DNA from: Pelolinea sp.
Lineage (GTDB): Bacteria > Chloroflexota > Anaerolineae > Anaerolineales > Anaerolineaceae
Direction: 5' to 3'
DNA: 64,000 nt
Assembly (NCBI GenBank): GCA_030692365.1
Contig: JAUYCC010000071.1
Span: 21,226-85,225 of the forward strand
Below, piece by piece: positions 31,015 to 39,308 of the stretch. The notes beneath the pieces are model-generated. The model was not told the DNA's origin. It searched no databases and saw nothing but the letters and a program-made list of their open reading frames with translations. A program made the translations under genes and the position numbers. How positions within the stretch are numbered: position 1 is the stretch's first letter; every line of letters begins with the position of its first letter.

Positions 31015-31944
31015 TTGCCTGAACCGCTGCTAACCCTTTTTACAGCCCCGAAACCTTTTAAAGACCCGCATATCATCACCATCCAGCGCAACGCGCTGCG
31101 CTCTTGGCAGGCGCTGGGCAAAGAGGTGGAGATATTAGTATTAGGGAACGATGAGGGTATCGCGGAGCATACCCGTAAGCTCAGCATCCGGCATATACCA
31201 AAAGTAACCTGCAATTCCCGCGGCACGCCGCTCATCAGCTCAATGCTGTCGCTCGCGCGCGAATCCAGCGCCAGCCCATTCCTTGGAATAATCAATGCGG
31301 ATATCATCCTGTTTCCGGATGTGCTTGAAGCTATCAAGTCTGCAGCAGAGAGATATAAAAAATTTCTTTTGGTTGGCCAGCGCTGGGATTTGGAAGTGAC
31401 AAACGAGATAACCGGTGGGCTTGATCAATTCCTTGCTCTAAAAAGGATAATTCCTTTTAAAGGTGACCTTCATCAGCCTATGGGCAGCGATTATTTTATT
31501 TTTCCGAGGGAGTGTTATTTGGATATCCCCGATTTTGCCATCGGGCGTGCGGGCTGGGATAACTGGTTTATTTTTAAAAGCCGGTGGGAACGCTGGCCGG
31601 TGATTGACTGCACCCACGATGTTACGATTGTGCACCAGAACCACGACTACCGCCATCTGCCGGGCGGCCAGCCGCATTACCGCCTGCCGGAGACAAAAGA
31701 AAACGTGAAACAGGGCGGCGGTGAGCACACCATTTTTACACTGTTTGACTCACAGTATGAATTGGTTAATGGAAAATTAATTAAAAGAAAAGCGATGATA
31801 AAGAAATTGTTGAGGGAATTTGAAATTTTCCCGTTGACTCACTTACGATCTCAATCGCTGGGCAGGCTTTTCTATCTGATTGCCCGCCCGCGAAAAGCAT
31901 ACGCCGAATTAAGGAATATTTTTAAGGAACCGGTAAATCGATAG
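31015..31944 (+). CDS. Putative glycosyltransferase-like protein, TTG start
   Basis: LLTLFTAPKPFKDPHIITIQRNALRSWQALGKEVEILVLGNDEG...PFLGIINADIILFPDVLEAI (DxD-like NAD). Confidence 0.6.
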   Translation: MPEPLLTLFTAPKPFKDPHIITIQRNALRSWQALGKEVEILVLGNDEGIAEHTRKLSIRHIPKVTCNSRGTPLISSMLSLARESSASPFLGIINADIILFPDVLEAIKSAAERYKKFLLVGQRWDLEVTNEITGGLDQFLALKRIIPFKGDLHQPMGSDYFIFPRECYLDIPDFAIGRAGWDNWFIFKSRWERWPVIDCTHDVTIVHQNHDYRHLPGGQPHYRLPETKENVKQGGGEHTIFTLFDSQYELVNGKLIKRKAMIKKLLREFEIFPLTHLRSQSLGRLFYLIARPRKAYAELRNIFKEPVNR

Positions 31945-31949
31945 GTTAG

Positions 31950-33905
31950 TTACGAGCAGTCGGGCGAGAGAACAAACTCTTCTATCCCCGCCAGATCGTT
32001 ATTGGATGTCACATCCAGACTATCTTCGCAGAAATCCTTTTGCGCGATCATTAATTTGGAATAACTGTAAAGGGGAATCATAGGTAAATCTTCATTAATG
32101 AAAAATTCCATTTTTTTTAGCAGCGCATCCCTGTCGGTTTTTAAATGCATGGTCTCCAACTGATCGCAGGCATTGTCGAATTCCTCATTTCTATAACCGC
32201 TGAAGTTTGAGCCCAGGTAATTATTATCCACCAAAGGGATAAATTGGCTTGAGAAGAGCAGGCAAGGGTCGGTTTTCGTAGCAGCCCAGGAGAGCTGCAC
32301 CAGGTCAAAGTGCCCTTGAAAGATGGAATCTTTATGCGAAGCATCCCAATAGATTTCTGTGGGAATAGCTTTGCTGTTAATGCCGATGCCGCATTCAGCT
32401 AATGAAGCCTTAAAAATCTCCGCGGCTTTCAGGTTATCTTCGATATCTTCCACCAGATAGGTAAAACTCAACTCCTTGCTTTCTGTAGTGTTTGGTATTC
32501 CAGACGACACTCGCGGAAAATTTGATTGATTATCATGTACTTTCCAGCCAGCTTGGTCGAGCAAGGCTGAACCTACCACTGGGTCAAAAGAGTAGCTTGC
32601 CATTTCTTGAGTACCATTCACCATATTGGTAAAGAGAGTTGCATCAGGCAGGTTATAAAGCCCAAAGGACAGGTCTTTGATCGCCTTCTCCCGGTTCAAG
32701 CATAAACTGATGGCTTTTCTGACCTCAAGCCATGTAAGCGGATTGGATGAGCCGGGAGCGTCTTCGCGCATATTAAATAGTAACAGTTCGTTTTCTTCAG
32801 ATGCGCTCTTTATAACTTTGATCGCGGAATCCTGAAAGTAATAAAGCAGGATATTCAGCACAGGAAGCTGCTCTCGGATATCGGAAGTGGTGGTCGTCAG
32901 GTCGCATCCGTTTTCGCTGATTTCCTTATCGAAATCGCCTAGGTCGTAATTGAATTGTTGAAATGGCGCTCGGTCAAATTTCAGATTACTGAGAGCTGTG
33001 TCTCCGTGCGGATTAATGAACTTGAATACCAGGGTGTCAAAATAAGGTAACCCTTCATCTACGCGAAAGTAGTAAGGATTCTTTACAAAGTGGATGCTCT
33101 GGCCATCCACCCATTCATCCACCTGATAAGCGCCCCATCCCAGTGGTCTGCGATTAACCTCATCAGCGGTCAGTAGTTCACTCGCGGTGTATTTACCCCA
33201 GGCATGTTCAGGCGAGGGGTTCCAGAAATATTTTTCAAACGCATCTGTCACCAATCCTGGTTTGCTGACCCATTGGATAGTCAGGTCGTCTGTGGCAGTG
33301 TAGGAAGCGGTTTGTTCAATAGCATGTTTATTAGTCGGTGTGGCCGGATCAGACGCTATTTTGAAAGAGTAAACCGAATCAGAAGTTTTCAACGGATGGC
33401 CGTCGGACCAGGTCAGGCCTGATTTTAGTTTATAGGTTGCAGTAAGCTGGTCCATCCAAATGGGATTGATGCCGTCCCAGGTTATTGTGCAGGAGGGGCT
33501 GGTGCAGTCAGATGGGAAAACCTGTACGCCAGCTTGCAGTGAGACCAGGTCGCCAGTGGTGTTGATGACCGCTTCTCCGGGATTTACTTCGACAGGCGTG
33601 AAGTAAGCGCTGCGGTCAGAAAGATTTGGCAACTTTTCAAAAATTACCGGTACGGTATCGCCATCCACGTAATCCACCGGTCCATCATAAATGGCCTGCA
33701 GCACATTCCGCGCGGCAGTAGAATTTGCCGTGAAAAAGTAAAGCGAATTGGGTTCCTCCCCCAGACAGATGGTGAGCGTCTTTTGGTGGGTTGGTTCGGG
33801 AGTTGGGCTAGCTTGGGGGTTGCTGGATGAAAGTTGCGGCGCGGAACATGCAGTAAAAATCAAAAGAATAACTAATATTCCTGGGTAAAGGTTCTTTTTT
33901 ATCAT
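31950..33905 (-). CDS. ABC transporter substrate-binding lipoprotein, family 5 (peptide-type)
   Basis: Lipobox LLIFTACSAP; YKLKSGLTWSDGHPLKTSDSVYSFKIASDP is the family-5 SBP signature region. Confidence 0.85.
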   Translation of the reverse strand: MIKKNLYPGILVILLIFTACSAPQLSSSNPQASPTPEPTHQKTLTICLGEEPNSLYFFTANSTAARNVLQAIYDGPVDYVDGDTVPVIFEKLPNLSDRSAYFTPVEVNPGEAVINTTGDLVSLQAGVQVFPSDCTSPSCTITWDGINPIWMDQLTATYKLKSGLTWSDGHPLKTSDSVYSFKIASDPATPTNKHAIEQTASYTATDDLTIQWVSKPGLVTDAFEKYFWNPSPEHAWGKYTASELLTADEVNRRPLGWGAYQVDEWVDGQSIHFVKNPYYFRVDEGLPYFDTLVFKFINPHGDTALSNLKFDRAPFQQFNYDLGDFDKEISENGCDLTTTTSDIREQLPVLNILLYYFQDSAIKVIKSASEENELLLFNMREDAPGSSNPLTWLEVRKAISLCLNREKAIKDLSFGLYNLPDATLFTNMVNGTQEMASYSFDPVVGSALLDQAGWKVHDNQSNFPRVSSGIPNTTESKELSFTYLVEDIEDNLKAAEIFKASLAECGIGINSKAIPTEIYWDASHKDSIFQGHFDLVQLSWAATKTDPCLLFSSQFIPLVDNNYLGSNFSGYRNEEFDNACDQLETMHLKTDRDALLKKMEFFINEDLPMIPLYSYSKLMIAQKDFCEDSLDVTSNNDLAGIEEFVLSPDCS

Positions 33906-33964
33906 CCGCTTCTCTTAAAAAGCTTAAAAGGCAATTTATGGTAGCATTATATCAATTCCTCGGG

Positions 33965-33987
33965 TATGATTAATTCAATAATTGAAT
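33965..33987. promoter_or_regulatory. Second copy of palindrome in divergent intergenic region, next to a TATGAT box
   Basis: ATTCAATAATTGAAT at 33973-33987; 16/18 identical with the 19951-19968 site over AATTCAAYARTTGAATAT. Confidence 0.5.
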
Positions 33988-34011
33988 ATCCTTTTAGCAT
34001 GGAGTTGCTGA

Positions 34012-34998
34012 TTGCCTAGAATTGGAATGAACCCCGGGCGCGGGAAAAAGTCGGATTATTCACCAGCCCGGGTTACTATAGCGGTTCTCACCTATATCCC
34101 CAATCAGGTCGGTTATTTTCAGAACCGCCTGGATGTCACGTTAGCCTGCCTTGAAAGTATCTTTGTCAACACCTCGGTCCCCTATGATTTGATGGTATTT
34201 GATAACGGAAGCAACCAGGCGACGGTCAGCGCGCTGCAAGCTTTGAAAGACGCGGGAAAAATTGATTTTCTCTTGCTTTCAGGCCAGAATATCGGCAAGA
34301 TCGGCGCGCTGCAAGTGATGTTGAAAGCCGCACCCGGCGAGGTAATCGCCTACTGTGATGATGATGTCTTCTTTCTCCCCGGCTGGCTTGAACGTCATCT
34401 GGAAGTGATTGAAATTTACCCTAATGTTGGCGCGGTCACGGGCATGTATATCAAGCCGCATATGAAGGAAGGCATTTCAACCACGTTGAAATTTGCCCAA
34501 ACTCCCGGCGTCAAAGTGGAACGCGGATCCTTGGTGGAGAAAGACCTGGAAAAACATTATATTGACCAGACCGGTCGCACTTGGGACAAGTATCAGGAAG
34601 AAATTGCCAGGCTCGAGGATGTGCGCCTTACTTACAAAGGCATTCAAACATTCGCTTCAGCCGGGCATTATCAGTTCACAGCTCCCAAAGAGGCTATCCT
34701 GCAGGCATTGCCTGCTACTTGGACGGGTAATCTGATGGGGCAGATGCGCGAACTGGACGTGGCAATTGACCGGCTCGGATTGCTGAGATTGTGCACCACC
34801 CCCCCCACCCTCCGGCTGTTGGGAAACATGATCGACAAAGCTGCCGCGGAAGACCTGCGCAAATACGGCGTGGAAGTTAAAAGCGCAGGGAAACCTGAAC
34901 TAACTGTTGGCTGGAAGAAAAAAGTATTTCGCAGCAGGCTGGTTCAAAAAGTGGCGTATTTCTTCTATGAACGACTGTTTAAGATAATCAACGTTTAA
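34012..34998 (+). CDS. GT2-type glycosyltransferase
   Basis: RVTIAVLTYIPNQVGYFQNRLDVTLACLESIFVNTSVPYDLMVFDNGSNQ...VIAYCDDDVFFLPGWLERHL. Confidence 0.82.
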   Translation: MPRIGMNPGRGKKSDYSPARVTIAVLTYIPNQVGYFQNRLDVTLACLESIFVNTSVPYDLMVFDNGSNQATVSALQALKDAGKIDFLLLSGQNIGKIGALQVMLKAAPGEVIAYCDDDVFFLPGWLERHLEVIEIYPNVGAVTGMYIKPHMKEGISTTLKFAQTPGVKVERGSLVEKDLEKHYIDQTGRTWDKYQEEIARLEDVRLTYKGIQTFASAGHYQFTAPKEAILQALPATWTGNLMGQMRELDVAIDRLGLLRLCTTPPTLRLLGNMIDKAAAEDLRKYGVEVKSAGKPELTVGWKKKVFRSRLVQKVAYFFYERLFKIINV

Positions 34999-35006
34999 GG
35001 CAGATT

Positions 35007-35993
35007 ATGAAATTTCTTATTGCGGGACTTGGCTCCATCGGCCGCAGGCATTTGAAAAACCTCCTCGCACTGAATCAAAAAGACATCGTCCTTTATCGAA
35101 CGCATCAAAGCACACTGGCGGATGACGACCTGAAAGAATTTCCGGTGGAATCGGATATCCAGAAAGCCCTTGCGCATAAACCGGATGCCGTAATTATTTC
35201 CAATCCTACTGCGCTTCATATGGACGTAGCCATTCCCGCGGCGGAAGCAGGCTGCGCGTTGTTTATTGAAAAACCGCTGGCCTACAAACTGGATGATCTG
35301 CAGCCATTGGAAAAAATACTTAAGGAAAAGAAAAATACTGTCTTTTCCGCGTTTCAGTTTCATTTCAATCCCGGCCTGCGAAAGATCAGTCAACTTCTTA
35401 CAGAGAACGTGTTTGGCAAACCGTTGTCATTTAGTTGCCATTGGGGGGAATACTTGCCGGACTGGCATCCCTGGGAGGATTATCGCAAATCATATGCGGC
35501 AAATAAGAATCTGGGCGGTGGGGTGGTGCTAACCCTATGCCACCCGTTTGATTACCTGCGCTGGCTGTTTGGCGACGTGGCGGGGTTGTTCGCTGTGACA
35601 GGAAAAGCCAGCGCACTGGAAATGGACGTGGAAGATTTCGCAGACGCAATTATTAATTTCAGAAGCGGTATTACTGGCCACCTTCATCTGGATTACTACC
35701 GCCAGCCTGTCCGTCATGATTTGGAGATTACTTGTACTGAAGGGGTCATTTACTGGGACCACGCCAGCAGTGATGTGCAAGTTCAAAGGCAAGACAAATC
35801 AAAAGAAGAATTTCCTGCACCGCAAGGATTTGAGCGCAACCAGATGTTCCTGGATGAGATACGTCACTTTATCGGGCTGGTTGAAGGAAAAGAACAACAG
35901 GTCTGCGATTTTCAGGACGGCAAGAAGGCGCTGGAATTGGCTTGGGGTGTGCTGCATTCAGGGCGCTACCAACAGTGCATTGTTTTTGATTAA
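35007..35993 (+). CDS. Gfo/Idh/MocA-family oxidoreductase
   Basis: MKFLIAGLGSIGRRHLKNLLAL; DAVIISNPTALHMDVAIPAAEAGCALFIEKPLAYKLDDL (EKP motif). Confidence 0.88.
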   Translation: MKFLIAGLGSIGRRHLKNLLALNQKDIVLYRTHQSTLADDDLKEFPVESDIQKALAHKPDAVIISNPTALHMDVAIPAAEAGCALFIEKPLAYKLDDLQPLEKILKEKKNTVFSAFQFHFNPGLRKISQLLTENVFGKPLSFSCHWGEYLPDWHPWEDYRKSYAANKNLGGGVVLTLCHPFDYLRWLFGDVAGLFAVTGKASALEMDVEDFADAIINFRSGITGHLHLDYYRQPVRHDLEITCTEGVIYWDHASSDVQVQRQDKSKEEFPAPQGFERNQMFLDEIRHFIGLVEGKEQQVCDFQDGKKALELAWGVLHSGRYQQCIVFD

Positions 35994-36017
35994 AATTGAC
36001 ACAAGGGAAACCCTTAT

Positions 36018-37262
36018 ATGAAAGATAAAACTGAAGTTCTGGCGATAATCCCAGCGCGCGGTAACTCCAAATCCATCCCGCGCAAGAACATTTGCGAATT
36101 TGCCGGGCATCCGCTTATCGCTTTCAGCATCGCTGCGGCAAAGCAAGCCAAATCTGTTACACGGGTGATCGTTTCAACCGATGACCCCGAGATCGCACAG
36201 GTATCCAAACGGTACGGCGCGGAAGTGCCTTTTATGCGCCCCGTGGAAATTGCGGAAGATGCCACTTTGGACCTGCCGGTTTTTGAGCACGCGCTGCGTT
36301 GGCTGTCGGAGGATGAAAATTATTCTCCGGATGTCGTGGTTCAACTGCGCCCGACCTCGCCAATCCGCCCCACGGATATGGTAGATAAAGCGGTTGAACT
36401 GCTGCTAAACCACCCCGAAGCGGATTCGGTACGCGGTGTGGTGCTTTCAGGTCAAAACCCGTTCAAAATGTGGGAGATTGACAGTACAGGGGTTATGCAC
36501 CCTCTCTTGAAGGTGAAAGAAATAAAGGAACCTTATAACGCGCCCCGCCAGGATTTACCTCTAACCTACTGGCAGACTGGCCATATTGACGCGATCCGTC
36601 CGCGGGCGATCCTTGAAAAGAGCAGCATGTCCGGCGATGTGGTGCTTCCCCTGCTGATTGATCCGATATACACAGTGGATATTGATACTTTGCTTGATTG
36701 GCAGCGCGCGGAGAGTACAGTATTGGAAGGGCTGCTGGATATTGTTTATCCATCAGACCATAAAAGAAAATTACCTGCCATGGTATCACTTTTGGTGATG
36801 GATTTTGATGGCGTTCTTACCGATGACCGTGTGTGGGTGGATCAGAACGGTAACGAAATGGTGGCTTCTAACCGTGCTGACGGATTAGGGCTAGAGCGCC
36901 TGCGCGGGTTGACCAATATCCAGGCGATGGTGCTTTCCAAAGAGACCAATAGGGTTGTGGCGGCGCGCTGCAAGAAACTGGAATTACCGGTCATTCAGAG
37001 CGTACAAGACAAACCCAGGACGCTTGAAGCGTTGATCAAGCAGCGCGGAGTAAAAAAAGAAGAAGTGGTTTACATCGGAAACGACCTGAACGACCTGGAG
37101 TGTTTCCCGTTGGTCGGCTTTGCCGCTGCACCTGCCAATGCCCAGCCCGAGGTCAGTCGGCGAGCGGACCTCATGCTCAAGAGCGCGGGCGGATTTGGCG
37201 CGGTGCGCGAATTATGTGAGTTGCTGATCGCCCGTTATTCAAAATTGTCAGAGAATTCTTAG
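36018..37262 (+). CDS. Bifunctional N-acylneuraminate cytidylyltransferase fused to KdsC-like HAD phosphatase domain
   Basis: N-term EVLAIIPARGNSKSIPRKNICEFAGHPLIAFSIAAAKQA (NeuA); C-term LLVMDFDGVLTDDRVWVDQNGNEM...LSKETN...QDKPRTLEALI...YIGNDLNDLECFPLVG (HAD motifs I-IV intact). Confidence 0.9.
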   Translation: MKDKTEVLAIIPARGNSKSIPRKNICEFAGHPLIAFSIAAAKQAKSVTRVIVSTDDPEIAQVSKRYGAEVPFMRPVEIAEDATLDLPVFEHALRWLSEDENYSPDVVVQLRPTSPIRPTDMVDKAVELLLNHPEADSVRGVVLSGQNPFKMWEIDSTGVMHPLLKVKEIKEPYNAPRQDLPLTYWQTGHIDAIRPRAILEKSSMSGDVVLPLLIDPIYTVDIDTLLDWQRAESTVLEGLLDIVYPSDHKRKLPAMVSLLVMDFDGVLTDDRVWVDQNGNEMVASNRADGLGLERLRGLTNIQAMVLSKETNRVVAARCKKLELPVIQSVQDKPRTLEALIKQRGVKKEEVVYIGNDLNDLECFPLVGFAAAPANAQPEVSRRADLMLKSAGGFGAVRELCELLIARYSKLSENS

Positions 37263-37336
37263 AGCCAGCGCAAGGCGTTATAATAACTTTCCTGTTTAGT
37301 GGACAATTAACATGATTCACTTACTGGAGAACCAGC

Positions 37337-38398
37337 ATGTTCGATATTGATTTCTATATGAAAGTATTTGACCTGAAAAGGAAGGTCTTGCAAGGCGAAA
37401 AATTCAGCCGTGAGTACCTTCTGGAAAAACTGGAAGAATACCGCAGCCCAAACCCGGTGGTCTATAACATTGAAACCACCAACGCCTGCAACATGCGCTG
37501 CGAAATGTGCCCGCGCACAACCATGATGACCCGCCCGATCGAGACCATGCATCCGGACCTGTTCACGAAGGTAATAAGCCAGCTGCGTCCCTGGTCAGCA
37601 AAGGAGTGGGAAACCTGGCAGACTTTTGTGGAAGATAAATACCATATTGGTCGGAACGGAATGAGTGAAAACCATTTCTTCCTGCATATCATCCCAAAAG
37701 TTATTGTTTTGCACGGTTACGGTGATCCGTTGTTGGACAAGAACATCCCGAACTATGTGGGCATGATGACCAAGCAAGGCCTGCTGAGTTACTTCAGCTG
37801 TAATCCTGCCAACATTAATATGGAAAGGACCATTGAGACTTTCCAGAACGGCTTGAATTATGTGAAATATTCCATTGAAAGCGTGGATGACTTGCGCCAT
37901 AAAGAAGTTCGCGGATTGCAATCCAACTTTACTGACAGTTACAGAAAAATAGTCCAGCTTCTTGATATTAAAGCCCAGCGCAACCTGAAAACCACTATCG
38001 TTATTACGATGATTAACCTAAACAAATCCTGGCAGCAGGAAGAGTTCGAAAAGCTGAAGGATGCTTTCGAGGGCATGGATGTGTATGTCTATCTGAAAAG
38101 CCAGGACCAGCAGTGGTATGAGGATAACAAGAACAAGACCCAATCCATCCATTGGCTTGAATTCTGCCAGTTCCCTTGGTCGTCCATGACCATTAAATCG
38201 AACGGCGAGTCCGTGGAATGCGTGGAAGATTTCAACAATGAGATTATCCTAGGAAATTCGCAAACTGAATTGCTCTACGACATTTGGAATGGTGAAAAAT
38301 ACAAAAAATTCCGTTTTGACCATTTTGACCTGACACCCGGAATTAAATGCACTGGACAGTGCGACATGCAGTTGATTGGCAGTTTTCTGGCATCCTGA
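37337..38398 (+). CDS. Radical SAM protein (SPASM-like C-terminus)
   Basis: VVYNIETTNACNMRCEMCPRTTMM contains CxxxCxxC; C-term FCQFPWSSMTIKSNGESVECVEDFNNEIILGN. Confidence 0.88.
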   Translation: MFDIDFYMKVFDLKRKVLQGEKFSREYLLEKLEEYRSPNPVVYNIETTNACNMRCEMCPRTTMMTRPIETMHPDLFTKVISQLRPWSAKEWETWQTFVEDKYHIGRNGMSENHFFLHIIPKVIVLHGYGDPLLDKNIPNYVGMMTKQGLLSYFSCNPANINMERTIETFQNGLNYVKYSIESVDDLRHKEVRGLQSNFTDSYRKIVQLLDIKAQRNLKTTIVITMINLNKSWQQEEFEKLKDAFEGMDVYVYLKSQDQQWYEDNKNKTQSIHWLEFCQFPWSSMTIKSNGESVECVEDFNNEIILGNSQTELLYDIWNGEKYKKFRFDHFDLTPGIKCTGQCDMQLIGSFLAS

Positions 38399-38427
38399 TT
38401 GAACACTTCATTACCTAAGGAGAAAAA

Positions 38428-39300
38428 ATGGCTCGCGAAATTAAGATAGGGAACAGGCTGATCGGAGACAGCCAGCCGGTGTATATTGTCGCTGAGATGG
38501 GCATCAACCACAACGGCGATCTGGATATTGCCAAAGAAATGATTATGGCGGCACATGAAACTGGTGCGGATGCCGTGAAGTTTCAGAAGCGCACACCGGA
38601 GTTATGCGTTCCTAAAGACCAGCGAGATATCATGCGCGAGACCCCCTGGGGATACATCAGTTACATAGAATATCGCGAAAAAGTGGAATTTGGTTTTGAG
38701 GAATACAGAGTTATAGACGCCTTTTGCCGCGATCTGGGGATTGACTGGTTCGCGTCAGTTTGGGATGAGACTTCCGTCGATTTCATGGAATCTTTCAAAC
38801 CGGCTTGTTATAAGGTGCCGTCTGCCAACCTGACGGATATAGACCTGCTGAAAAAGATCCGGGCAACCGGCCGGCCGATTATTTTATCCACCGGTATGTC
38901 CACCTTTGAACAGATTGAAAAATCGGTGAACGCTATTGGTTTGGACAGCCTGGCGCTGATGCATTCTACAAGCGCATATCCCTGTGACCCGCTGGAATTA
39001 AACCTGAAGATGGTTGAAACCCTGCGTGAACGTTATCCCTGCCCGATCGGATATTCAGGGCACGAGGTGGGGCTGATCACCTCAGTTGTGGCCGTAGCTC
39101 TGGGCGCTTGCATGGTTGAACGGCACTTTACCTTGGACCGCGCTATGTGGGGCGGCGACCAATCCGCTTCGGTTGAGCCGGGCGGCTTTCGGAAACTGGT
39201 CAAATATATCCGGGTAACTGAAATGGCGCTGGGCGATGGCGTGAAGCGCGTCTATGACAGTGAAAAATCATCCCTAAAAAAATTACGCCGCTTTCTATAA
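38428..39300 (+). CDS. N-acetylneuraminate synthase family protein lacking the C-terminal SAF domain
   Basis: VYIVAEMGINHNGDLDIAKEMIMAAHETGADAVKFQKRTPELCVP...GYSGHEVGLITSVVAVALGACMVERHFTLDRAMWGGDQSASVEP; ends at 290 aa after the barrel. Confidence 0.88.
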   Translation: MAREIKIGNRLIGDSQPVYIVAEMGINHNGDLDIAKEMIMAAHETGADAVKFQKRTPELCVPKDQRDIMRETPWGYISYIEYREKVEFGFEEYRVIDAFCRDLGIDWFASVWDETSVDFMESFKPACYKVPSANLTDIDLLKKIRATGRPIILSTGMSTFEQIEKSVNAIGLDSLALMHSTSAYPCDPLELNLKMVETLRERYPCPIGYSGHEVGLITSVVAVALGACMVERHFTLDRAMWGGDQSASVEPGGFRKLVKYIRVTEMALGDGVKRVYDSEKSSLKKLRRFL

Positions 39301-39308
39301 AATAAAAT

